In this document: positions 1 to 10,100 of the stretch, piece after piece
Numbering within the stretch: the first letter of the stretch is position 1
Layout of the letters: each line of letters begins with the position of its first letter
Assembly (NCBI RefSeq): GCF_014633365.1
Contig: NC_068338.1
Coordinates: forward strand, 51,161,716 to 51,225,715
From: Diospyros lotus
Taxonomy: Eukaryota > Streptophyta > Magnoliopsida > Ericales > Ebenaceae
DNA: 64,000 nt
Reading direction: 5' to 3'
Notes under the pieces: model-generated
The model's database searches: none
What the model was told of the DNA's origin: nothing
Seen by the model: the letters and a program-made list of their open reading frames with translations, nothing else
Position numbers and translations under genes: made by a program

Positions 1-147
1 TTTCTAGCTAGAACTTTTATGCTTCTTCTAACGTCATGAATTGGACTAGTCACTTTTATATAATACTATTCTACTTTGGTTCTTCAATTCTTGATTGAAA
101 ATATAGGAGCTAGGGGATTAATCCAGCCCTTAGTCCTTCTTTAGTTT

Positions 148-490
148 GGGGACAGCCTAAGGCTCTTGACCCTTGAATTTTTGCCACTCTTTCACGAAGG
201 AGAGTGTTGGGTCCTAACTTTTTTTCTACCATTAGTCCACCTACGACTTGAGGATGGCTTAGGGCTCTTAACCCTTGGATTTTAGCAACTCCCTCGCGGA
301 GGAGGGTGTTGGCCTCTGAGTTTTTTTTTGGCCACTAGTCCACCTTCGGGGACAGCCTAGGGCTCTTGACCCTTGAATTTTAGTCACTCTCTCGCGGAGG
401 AGGGTATTGGGCTCTGAGTTTTTCTCCGGTCATTAGTACACCTTCGGGGGCAGCCTAAGGCTCTTGACCCTTAGATTTTCTTTTGACTAA
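148..490. repeat. ~100-bp tandem repeat, four diverged copies
   Basis: Four diverged copies of one unit begin near 148, 251, 347 and 444, a period of about 97-103 bases. Each opens with a GGGGACAGCCTAAGGCTCTTG-like core, runs through a CCCTTGAATTTT segment and a CTCGCGGAGGAGGGTGTTGG segment, then a T-rich run and an ATTAGTCCACCTTCGGG-like end. The last copy is partial. It lies downstream of the minus-strand integrase, the side where plant gypsy elements often carry tandem repeats before the 3' LTR, so I read it as part of that element. Confidence 0.8.
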
Positions 491-936
491 TTGTTGACCT
501 TTGTGAGATTATTATTGGATGGAGACAATCAAAAGTCTTGCCATTAGTCGTAAAAAGAGTACAAAAAGGTTCAGGGCATTCCCCTTCTTATTGATAAAAC
601 TTTCTCAAGTTTTGCACATTCCAGGTATGCTTCAAGGGCCTTGCCTGCCATATCTTCTAGTCAAGATGCCCCCAGACTTGGGGATTCCACCACCCGGTTC
701 AATCCTTCCCAATTCAAGGTTAGTTTATTCACGTCCCAAGGATGACTCATGTCAAACCGTCGCAACACAAGATCTCCTGGCATGAAACTCCCAACGTGCA
801 CTCGTCGATTGTAATGCCTAGCAATGCGCTAGTTATACGCAGCTTGTCAAATCTACAACAAATATCAGAGTTCATCCATCAGGTCCAAGTTGCACCTTAG
901 CCCTTGCTCGTTCACCTCGGGATTGAAATGCTCCAC

Positions 937-1780
937 TTAGTAGCTAGTCACCCCAATCTCAACAGGAATAATAGCCTCCGAGCCATAACACAGTGTAAAA
1001 GGGGATTCTCCTGTAGCTATTCGCGGTGTGATTCGATAGGACCATAGTATGCTGGGGAGCTCATCTACCCATCGACCATCCACTTTCACAACCCGAGCAC
1101 GAAGTCCCTGAAGAATGGTTTTGTTTGTCAGCTCTACCTGCCCATTAACTTGAGGATGGGCCACCGAGGTAAAATGTTGCTTAATCCTTAGCTCGCGGCA
1201 CCATTCCTGCACCGACCGGTCCTTGAATTGAGTGTCATTATCCGTTATTAGCCCCCTGGGAATACTGAACCAGCCGACGATGGATTTCCAGAGGAATTGC
1301 ACCACAAGCTTTGCCTCCACCCCACTCAGTAAAGTAGTCAATAGTTGCTATCAAGTATTTGTTCTATCCGACCACTAGCGAGGAGGGTCCAAGGATGTCA
1401 ACTCCCCACCTGGCAAATGGACAAGGCGACGCCAGGTGGGTAAGTTCGGTTCCCAAGGTGTGAACCAGGTTTGAAGTCCTTTGGCATCGCTCACAAGTTC
1501 AAACCAGCTACACAGCATCGCTCATCATCATCAACCAGTAGTACCCTTGTCAGAGTGCTTTTTGAGAAAGAAACCGAGCTCCAATATGACTGCCACAAAT
1601 CCCCTCATGGATCTCCCTCAGCAGCGGCTGGGTGAAGGACTTCTTGTAGAAATCCAGGCCAACCAGTAGGAACTTGGTAGCTTGGCACTTGAGGTTTCGA
1701 CTCTCTTGTTCCTCCTCTAGTAGCCATCCCTTAGGTAAATGTGCTATGATAGGATCCATCCAACTTTCTCCCCTATCCAA
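937..1780 (-). pseudogene. Ty3/gypsy integrase fragment
   Basis: Translation on the minus strand gives integrase features. An upstream zinc-finger-like piece at about 1550-1780 includes LREIHEGICGSHIGARFLSQ. A core open at 937-1341 reads GLITDNDTQFKD, then TSVAHPQVNGQVE and a GESPFTLCYGSEAI tail. These match the retroviral-type integrase catalytic core and C-terminal part typical of plant Ty3/gypsy polyproteins, whose role is to insert element cDNA into the genome. The frame is broken between the two pieces, so this is a relic. It continues the pol order of the RNase H and reverse transcriptase remains on its right. Confidence 0.85.
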
Positions 1781-1789
1781 GCAAAGTTG

Positions 1790-2600
1790 TTACGCTTCTG
1801 TCTCTATGTTCCTCGGGGGAAGTGACTGCATGTAGACAGCCTGGGAATTCTTGGGGAATGAAGTAGGCCCTATCCTTGAGAAAGCATCTGCCACGACATT
1901 CTGTGCTCGAGGGACATGGTTGATTTTTACCACCCGAAAACGAGCCATAAGATCCTTGGTTATCACCAAGAACTGGACCATAGCTTCCTCTCAGGCCTCG
2001 AACTCTCCTGTTACCTGTTGGTACAATCAAATTTGAGTCAAAATATATCTCCAGATCCCTGACTCCCATCTACTCTGCTAGTCTGAGTTCGGCAATGAGC
2101 GTCTCATACTCAGCCTCATTGTTAGAGGCATTAAACTCAAAAAGGAGGGCATACGGCCAAGCCTGGCCATCGGGGCCCTAGAGCAGTAACCCAACACCGC
2201 TGCCCCCGATGCTAGAGCTTCCATCCACACAGAGAGTCCAAGTCTGGGAAACCCCTTTGACGTCTTCCTCCGGTGGGGTGCCTTCAACTATGAAGTTCGC
2301 CAAAACCTATGCCTTGATGGCTAGTCGAGGGCGATAGTCGATGTCGAAAGCGCTTAGCTCTACTGCCCATTTGAGCATCCTCCCAGACAAGTCTGGCTTT
2401 CCCAACATATGCCTTAAAAGCTGACTAGTTAGGACAATAATGTGGTGCGCCTCAAAGTAGGGTCTCAGATTTCGAGCAGAGATAATTGGGGCATAAGCCA
2501 ACTTCTCTGTAGGAGTGTAACGAGTCTTGGCCCCGACCAACCTTTTGCTCACATAATAGATTGGTTTCTGAACTTTGTACTCCTCCCGCACCAGAACCGA
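1790..2600 (-). pseudogene. Ty3/gypsy RNase H region, broken
   Basis: The minus-strand frame at 2307-2591 reads KPIYYVSKRLVGAKTRYTPT, then RPYFEAHHIIVLTSQLLRHM and a LSGRMLKWAVELSAFDIDY segment. This is the standard post-RT RNase H-like segment of plant gypsy pol, which degrades the RNA strand during reverse transcription. Further on, 1790-2290 retains RNase H-like and connection remnants such as INHVPRAQNVVADAFSRI. Frames shift several times and stops occur, so no intact enzyme is encoded. Spacing and order fit the adjacent RT and integrase fragments. Confidence 0.8.
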
Positions 2601-2749
2601 ACTGACAGCTTCGTTTGAAGCAGCTAGATAGATATATAATGACTCCCCCGGTTGTGGCTTAGCTAGGACCGGGAGGGAGACTAGATACCGTTTTAGCTGC
2701 TCAAACGCCTCCTGACATTCTTCTGTCCATGCGAAATTCTAGACTTGAA

Positions 2750-3440
2750 TCAAGGCCTTAAAAAATGGCAATCCCTTCTCTGCAGACCTTGACAAGAATC
2801 TCCCCAATGTCGCCATCCTTCCAGTTAATCTTTATAGCTCCTTGATATTCCGAGGATGAGGCATCTCCAAGATGACTTTTATCTTCGAGGGGTTGGCCTC
2901 AATTCCCCGGTAGTGTACCATGAACCCGAAGAACTTACCAGCCATAACCCTGAAGGCACACTTGTTGACCAAGGTTGAGTTTCATCTGATACTAGCGCAA
3001 GGTTCGGAAGCACTCTTCCAAGTCATCTAGATGTTGCTTAGCCAAGAGACTCTTGACCAACATATCATCCACATGAGCCTCTATATTACGACCGAGCTGA
3101 GCTTTGAACAACTTGTTGACCAACCTCTGATACGTAGCTCCGGCGTTCTTAAGCCCGAAAGGCATAACCTGGTAACAAAAGGTGGCCTTGTATGTGATGA
3201 AAGCGATCTTTTCCTGGTCATCAAGGTGTAGTGAAATTTTGCGGTATCCCTAGAACGCATCCAAGAAACTCATCAACTGACACCCCACTGAAGTCTCTGC
3301 CCAACACTCGAAGCAAAAACCTACAGGGTACGGTCACTGATAGGGTTCAGCTCTCTCAAAATCTGAATATTACGAAGCTCATCATGCAAGACCTCGAGAC
3401 TGCGAATCTTTGAGGGCTAAAAAACCCACTCAGCCGGCAC
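2750..3440 (-). pseudogene. Ty3/gypsy reverse transcriptase fragment, broken
   Basis: On the minus strand the sequence at about 3050-3180 reads FGLKNAGATYQRLVNKLF followed by AHVDDMLVK, the catalytic-aspartate box of gypsy reverse transcriptases. Downstream bases encode LDDLEECFRTLRQYQMKLN-like text before stops and frameshifts appear. About 3300-3440 holds more upstream RT. Beyond about 3450 I cannot follow protease or gag in the same frame, so the 5' half of this element is deleted or displaced. Its product would copy element RNA into DNA, but this copy cannot. Confidence 0.82.
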
Positions 3441-3642
3441 CCCAAAACTGACATCCATGTCCTTCAAGCCAGCAAAGAAAAACATACTCTTCCATCGTTT
3501 TACTGAAGTAGGATTATTAAATATTAATAATAAACTGACGCTGATTAAGGGCAGAGAAAGCGAACCGAGATTCAATCTTCCTAGCAAAGACTACCTTAAA
3601 CATTCTAAAAAAGAGCTAAGCATTAGACTCGATATTTCGAGC

Positions 3643-4221
3643 TCAACAACAAAGAATTAAGGTAGCAAGACACCTCCAGCCATTGGGAGTGAACTGAGAA
3701 AAACATAACCTCACAGCAGAGAAAACCTCGATTACAAGAGCCACAAGGGGAAACCTGAGGACGGCAACAAGGGCTTGCTCATACACGGTGACACAGCCAT
3801 AGGGGGCCTGGTGGGCTTTCAAACCCCTGGGTTCCCTATACCAATAATCATGGAGAATGAGGTGGTATTTCTTGAAGATGGGAATCAACTCTTTCTCGGT
3901 TATAGTGGAATGGTCGATAGTAAGATTCTCAGACAAGTTCTCTAAGTTGGGATCACTACTCAGACAGGACTCTAAGAAAAAATGAGGGGAAGCTTTTTTA
4001 TGCCTCCTAAGCTTTTTGTGCCTGTGAGGGGGACCGTGGGAGGGACGGGATAATTCTAGACTCAATTCCTCACTACGGAGGCTAGTACTCGATGTTTCTG
4101 AGTCCGAGGAAGAGGAAGAAGAAGAAGAGGACATGCTAAAATAAATAAGATTAATCAGGAAGGAAGAAATGATCGGGAGAAAGATGATAGAAGTCAAGAA
4201 AGGAAAATCGAGGTTGGGCAC
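3643..4221 (-). CDS. gypsy-type 'putative transposase' ORF of a retrotransposon
   Basis: A 192-codon minus-strand frame. Residues ~1-25 are hydrophobic. Then come a poly-serine stretch (about 30-45), an acidic/basic low-complexity region, and a folded segment reading LIPIFKKYHLILHDYW, then RFPLVALVIEVFSAVRLCFS and QFTPNGWRCLATL. The last parts recall the plant domain filed as 'putative gypsy type transposon' (Pfam PF04195), found in retroelement-associated ORFs, where an NGWR-type motif recurs. An alternative start at the Met before the serine run is equally likely. In Tat-lineage gypsy elements such ORFs can lie antisense between pol and the 3' LTR, which fits the plus-strand LTR just to the right. 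Function is unknown and the family match is from memory. Confidence 0.55.
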   Translation of the reverse strand: MPNLDFPFLTSIIFLPIISSFLINLIYFSMSSSSSSSSSDSETSSTSLRSEELSLELSRPSHGPPHRHKKLRRHKKASPHFFLESCLSSDPNLENLSENLTIDHSTITEKELIPIFKKYHLILHDYWYREPRGLKAHQAPYGCVTVYEQALVAVLRFPLVALVIEVFSAVRLCFSQFTPNGWRCLATLILCC

Positions 4222-4774
4222 CAGCTAAAAGGAGCTCAACAAATGCGATCTAGCTTGGGAAATCTCAACCACTCCTGCGACAAAAGTAACAAGAAACATG
4301 TTAGTCAAGACAAAGTTTCAGTTAAAAAAAATTAAATTAAAAAAAATCAAAAATCAATCTTCATAGGGGATCGACCAAGGCCGCCCTCGGCCTAGCCAAG
4401 GTCGAGTCGAGCTCAACCCCGACCAAGAAGATCTCTCAGGAGAAGGAAAAAAATAAAAAAGGAGAAAAGATAGAGGAAAAGGAAAGGAAGGAAAAGGAAA
4501 AAGAAAAAAAAATAAAAGAAAGAGAAAGACTAACCTCAAAAGTTAGATGTTTGGCTACCAAGTGAAGTGATAATTGAGGGGTGGGGCCTTGGGCTTATAT
4601 AGAGGGACTCAAGCCCTCCAACCAAGCATCCCTTGTAATTCCAATGTAATACATAATACTCTTTAAGTATGAAATTCACATTTAACATGCTCATGTACAC
4701 CTCGAGGAAGTTCACACTCAAATGATCTCAAAAATTAGGCTACTCCTCGACCCAATATAATTCTTAGCTAGGCT

Positions 4775-5303
4775 CAAGGAGTGGGGGGCAAGTGATGTGA
4801 TATTATCTAAATTACTAAAATACCCCATGCACGCTAACCGTTTTGCTAACCACGTGGATCGCCCAAGAGACTGGCATATGTCAAGTCCACAATGCGGAGT
4901 GGGGAACAGTCTTCTACAAACAGTTAAAGGGCATGTGGTAATACTTGCAGAGCAATCCAGAGTGGAGTCCGAAAAATCCGAACCAGACCATGCGACTCAT
5001 TCCAACTTGACCGAGGTCCCCGGAAGCCGTGCCCAACCACCTCAAGCCTTATCCCGAGTACCCTATAACGGTTTTGTATATAAAAAACAAGGGCCCTCAC
5101 CAGGTATCACAGGTTTCCAACTCTTACATTTTCTGCTACCCGCATTTACTCTACTGACTTAAGCTCGAGGGATCCTAGCCCCGTCGCTCCGTTGTCTTGC
5201 AGGCTACATTCTCGAGGTCAGTCATAGCCAAGTCCGAAACTTCCACTCCTAAGGTCCATCCAATGAGACGGCACGTGGTGGTCGGTCTCCAAGATCATCA
5301 TCA
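4775..5303 (+). mobile_element. polypurine tract plus LTR of a plus-strand gypsy element
   Basis: A purine-rich tract AAGGAGTGGGGGGCAAG (about 4776-4792) is followed by TGATGTGATATT, the expected PPT-LTR junction. The LTR can be drawn from 4793 to 5303, TG at the start and CA at the end (CATCATCA), about 511 bases. Inside is a TATA box GTATATAAAA at about 5076-5086. After it comes the CTACTGACTTAAGCTCGAGG block and a CTTGCAGGC segment, a layout I know from R/U5 regions of plant gypsy LTRs. All signals read on the plus strand, opposite to the pol fragments on the left. No clear target duplication was found. Confidence 0.6.
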
Positions 5304-5375
5304 ATTGCCAAAAAGAGTTCTTCTCTATTCAAACATTGCTAAAAACTAAAGGACTCAATGTCTAAATTGGGTACG

Positions 5376-5589
5376 TGATAGGAGACACCCCATACTATTT
5401 TTCTTATCATATGCAATGATAGATAAGAAAGAAAGATTTAGAAAATTTATATAACAGTGAAAAACGTACAAATAGATATTCTAGAAAACTATTATATTCA
5501 AATGCCTCTTTATTTACTAAAATCAAACATTACACTTTACAAACCATACCCCATATTACATAGAAAAATGCACAAATACCCTATTTACA
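5376..5589 (-). mobile_element. possible LTR of a Ty1/copia element
   Basis: On the minus strand a purine-rich tract (AAGGGGAAG, complement of about 5590-5598) directly follows the copia RNase H end and precedes TGTAAATAGGG. Reading on to CTCCTATCA gives a TG...CA segment of about 214 bases. Position after the RNase H end and PPT is right for a 3' LTR. The left boundary is a guess, because no second LTR copy or target duplication is visible. Confidence 0.4.
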
Positions 5590-5596
5590 CTTCCCC

Positions 5597-6480
5597 TTGA
5601 ACTGGAAGCATACATGTAATTTGTTCTAAGCTTGTAATAGATAAATCATTGTAGCTCCCCAAAGCTTTAGTAAACAAATTTGTGAGTTGATTCTCTGATG
5701 TTATAGAAGTGGTCTTTATGTTTTTTTAAGTCCGTGTGTGAATGAATAACAATCATTTTAGTACCTCTCATGAAACACGAGACTAGAAGCAATATAAAGT
5801 ATTACCTGATGATCAAGCATTAACTCTGTGTATCATGAATGTTGAACTATGAGCTCTTCTAGAAAATGTTTTAACCATATCACCTTACAATTGGTATGTG
5901 TCATAAATTCAATACTTGGATTCAGGACTAAATCAGCCTACCACCATTTACTTCCTAATCTTTCAAGATACTACATTAGCACCCAAAAAAATAGATCCCA
6001 TAATAAAAAAAAATTCCACCCAGATTAATAAATGACTATAATCTAATGAAGGCACCATTAAGATACCTCAACTTCATTTACACCAAAAAAAAAGTTACCT
6101 CAGCTTCCCCACCAGGTTGCAGCACCTGCTCAGCTCAGACACTATTTCACTTTTATCAACTACAAGTTTGGTGTTTAGATTCATTGGAGTATCAATAGGC
6201 TTAGATCCTAAATCACTATTTGGATAATAAATCAAGAACATATTTGCTGTGATAAACAGAAATCATCTCAGTACCCAATAAGTACTTCAAGCCTCCTAAA
6301 TTCTTAGCATGAAACTTACTATGTAGACTTATTTATGCCCTTGAACAAATCAGGTCATCATCTGTGTATACGCATAACCATAGTCTACAGATACAAAAAT
6401 GCCAATAGGAAACAAAATGATTAGCATCACATAAATGTCAGTCTAAAGACCAACATAACAATGTCAGTGAATCTCCCAAA
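5597..6480 (-). pseudogene. Ty1/copia RT-RNase H remnant
   Basis: Minus-strand translation at about 6180-6420 gives VDYGYAYTDDDLICSRA, then FHAKNLGGLKYLLGTEMIS and YHSKYVLDLLSK, then SKPIDTPMNLN. This is the copia reverse transcriptase thumb/connection pattern (usually LKYFLGIEV, KYVLDLL, DTPM). At 5597-5690 the frame reads SENQLTNLFTKALGS, the copia RNase H C-terminus. Stops and shifts interrupt it, so it is non-functional. It sits in what would be the ninth intron, or beyond the broken end, of phosphoglucomutase. Confidence 0.75.
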
Positions 6481-7185
6481 CCAGATACAAGTAACAATAT
6501 TTCAGTCATTTCTTCAATTGACATTGCAGTCCATACTCCTGAAGCAACAAATCCTATAAGTGCTACATATACCTTTTCCATTTAGGTTGCATGCATGAAG
6601 ACAATATTCTTAAAACCAAGCAGATGAAAAGGCCAATAAACACAATGTCAGGAGGAATGGGCACACCTACAGATGCAATTTTGACCACCAGAGAGAATAT
6701 CAGAACAATTCAAGCCATTAACCCATGTATAATCCTTGCCAACCCTAAACCCTAAGCCAAACAAGTCTTTAATATGCCCACTGTATCATCTCGCATAGAC
6801 CCATTGACAATCAACACCAACTATAAATCCACCTAAATGAAGGGGTACATGATCCCAAGTATAATGAGAATAAATAAATCAAAAACAAAAATATGGTAAC
6901 CAGACACCACGACACAACTAGATGCCTTAGTTTGTATTTATTAGTAAATAGTTTGTATTTATAGTAAAAGTAAAATATGTATATTTTACAATCACAACTC
7001 CATATTATAAACCTAAAGACATAATATGCTAATAACAAAACACATGTTTGTCAAACATTTCTGACAGGCCAACAACGATCATTTGGAATTTTGTGGGGGC
7101 AAACACATGTGATATGAAATTATTGAGAAGAAAATAGATAAAGATAGTCATAACTGCTGAGAAAAAAAAAACTTATTCGTCATAC
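6481..7185. other. non-coding stretch between copia remnant and PGM exon 9
   Basis: AT-rich, with many stops in all frames. I looked on the minus strand for the next phosphoglucomutase exon (an FLFDAMHAV-like peptide is expected) and did not find it. A single telobox-like AAACCCTAA occurs near 6746. Part of this may be decayed copia sequence upstream of the RT remnant. Confidence 0.6.
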
Positions 7186-10100
7186 CTGAAATCTGGCCGT
7201 GAAATAAGACTTCTAATAAGTGAGAAATCAAATACATTCTGCACATAATGTCCTACTGTCATTGATTTCAAGTTTATATTTCAAATACTAATCAAGTATG
7301 CACACTTAACTCACCTCCATTAGCTCCAAGTAATCAGAAACTGGATCAACTACTTCAACACTGAAATTCCCATACTTTGTAACTCCAAGACTAGAGAGAT
7401 CAATATCTGGGATTTCAGCCATCTTAATTTCAGATATCTGCATTATGTTTATGCCATTTGAACTTCAGATGTATATAATGGTAATTGATGAGGTGTCTAT
7501 AAGAAAGTTATAATAGTCAGATAGCCCATAGTTAATTGGTATTCTCCAATTGAAGTACAACATAATGTGAATATTGCATATAAAACATATTAGATGCAAA
7601 TCTCACAAATTTAAGTGGACAAAAACCTTAAATAGCCAGGGGGAAAAAAATCAGAAAGTAACACTTGTTCAGAGAAGACAAGAAAATCAGAAAATATTTT
7701 AACGAAGATAGTGAAGAGAAGTTTTTGATCTATACAAGTCATGGAAGATGAAAAACTAACCTACAAAACCAAGTTTTTTAAAAGTAAAGAATCAAGAAAC
7801 AAAGAGGATGGGTGCATCAACATGAAAGTTTTAGTTAATTTTTTAAGTAGGAGATGTAAGATGAAGTGTATGATGAAGAGTGAACACATGTATCTAACAT
7901 GTTTCCCCACAACACAGCATGTTTCACACAAAGCATTCCTCTAAAAATGGTAATCTCTTTCTTAAAAAAACTGCAAAGTTTCAATTTTATGTCACCAATT
8001 CAAGGAGTAAACCTTAATCATCAAAATGTTACACCAGTTATGGCACTTCCCAGCTTAGGGGCAGCTGCTAGTAGATTGCGTCAACTGGTTTCCATATCAC
8101 ATTTTCATGCAATGCTATTTAACCAGGAGGACCAAACCTTAGCATCAAAATGCCACACAGGCCAAATCTTCTCCAACTGAAAAGGACCATAGCTTTAAGA
8201 TTTAAATGTTATTACCCCCACATATCAATGACTATCACATAAGAGATCAAGCCGCAGAAACAAGAGGTAATAACCTTGATGCAGGTAACAAGCAACTAGT
8301 GACTATGTTCAACAACATGCAAACAAAATAATAATATATTCCGAGCATATATACAGTATCAGTGCAGATACTTACAGAAAGTGTGTTTCCATAAATCTTG
8401 TCAGTAATGGATTCAGGTGCTGGTTGCCCGCTGCTGTAGTTAAACTGCAAACCAACCAATGGAAAGGATGGCATTGTTTCATGAAACATTGAGGACACAG
8501 TTACATGTATTTTTATACCATTGCAATTTTCTACAAAAATTCACTTGTGGAAATAAAATCAATCTCCACACCCACACAGAGATTTATACAGAATTTATAA
8601 ACTTTACCCTGGTATGTATGGATTTTTCTCAGAAAAAGTACAGTACTTTTTCTTTTGAAACCACAAATAAAGGAAATTAGGAACCATTTAAATGTACAGC
8701 AACAAAAACAATCACAAGTCTTAATCCCACTAGGTGGCATCAGCTACATGAATTACAGATCTCCAGTCATCCCTATTCATGACCATATTCTCTGCAAGGC
8801 CATTATATCCTATGTCAACTCTAAGGGTTTCCCACCAAGATGTCTTTAGGAATCATCTAAATATGACTGAATAAAACTGGACTGGAGACAACAATGTCAT
8901 ATTTTAAAAGGATAGTATATTCATATCACCCAAGTACAGGAAAATGTTCAGAGCCTAGCAACATGAGAAAAAAGATTTCACCTTGATACCCCAATCATAT
9001 TCTGGCCCACCAGGATTATGACTTGCACTCATTATGAAACCACCATTGGCCTGTGAAAATAAACTTCTTTTATTGGTACAGAAAGAAGAAATGAAATTAA
9101 AGTGATCTTACACAGGCTTTGTTTTTCAGATAAAAAAGTTATCTGACAAAGATTCTAGATGATAAAAATGTAAATTCACCTTCCTCTTCCGTATCACCGC
9201 AGAAACAGCTGGTGTGGACATAATACCATCCCTGCAACAATGTGATCCCATCTTTAGCTTGGTCATCCGAGAGAGAGACTGGACAAATTGATTATCCCAT
9301 GGGACCTGAGACTCAAATACTAAGACAAAGCCATAGTTACCAAAGGCGCGCCTAGGCACGAGGCGCCTTAAGGCGCCAGTTTGGCGCCTCGCCTGGGCCT
9401 AGGCGCTGGGGCGTGAGGCGCGCCTCATGAAACCTAGGTCTTCTAACTAAATCTTGCAACCCAATTGCTCCTCCCGACTCTAGCATCTGCCGCACTTGCC
9501 TCTCCTCTCCAGCTCGCTACTCGCCCGATCTTCCTCTTCCTCTCTAGCCCCAGCCACACCTGCCTCCTCTCTTCCTCTCCTCTCCGGCGATCTTCTTCTT
9601 CCTCTCCTCTCTAGCCGCAACCCCCTCCTCTCTTCCTCTCCAGCTCGCCCGATCTTCCTCTTCCTCTCTAGCCCCAGCCGCACCTGCCTCCTCTCTTCCT
9701 CTCCTCTCCAGCTCGTTGCTCGCCCGATCTTCCTCTTCCTCTCCAGCGATCTTCTTCTTCCTCTCCTCTCCAGCCGCGACCCCCTCCTCTATTCCTCTCC
9801 AACTCGCTCGATCTTCCTCTCCCTCTCTAGCCCCAGCCGCGCCTGCCTCCTCTCTTCCTCCCCTCTCCAGCTCGCCCGATCTTCTTCTTGCTCTCCTCTC
9901 CAGCCGCAACCCCTTGATCTTCTTCTTCCTTTCCTCTCCACTCTCCAGCAGCGCCTGCCTCCTCTCTTCCTCTCCTATCCAGCCACGCCCACCTCCTAGC
10001 TTCTTAATTTCCTCTCCAGCTGCGCCCTCTTCCTCTATTCTCCTCTGCCCACGGTCTTCTCCTCTCTTCCTCGCCTCTCTTCTCATCTGCTCTTCAAGTT

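Noticed and set aside
6740..6756. AAACCCTAA telomere-like motif
   Set aside because: Single copy telobox-type word, not a telomeric array.
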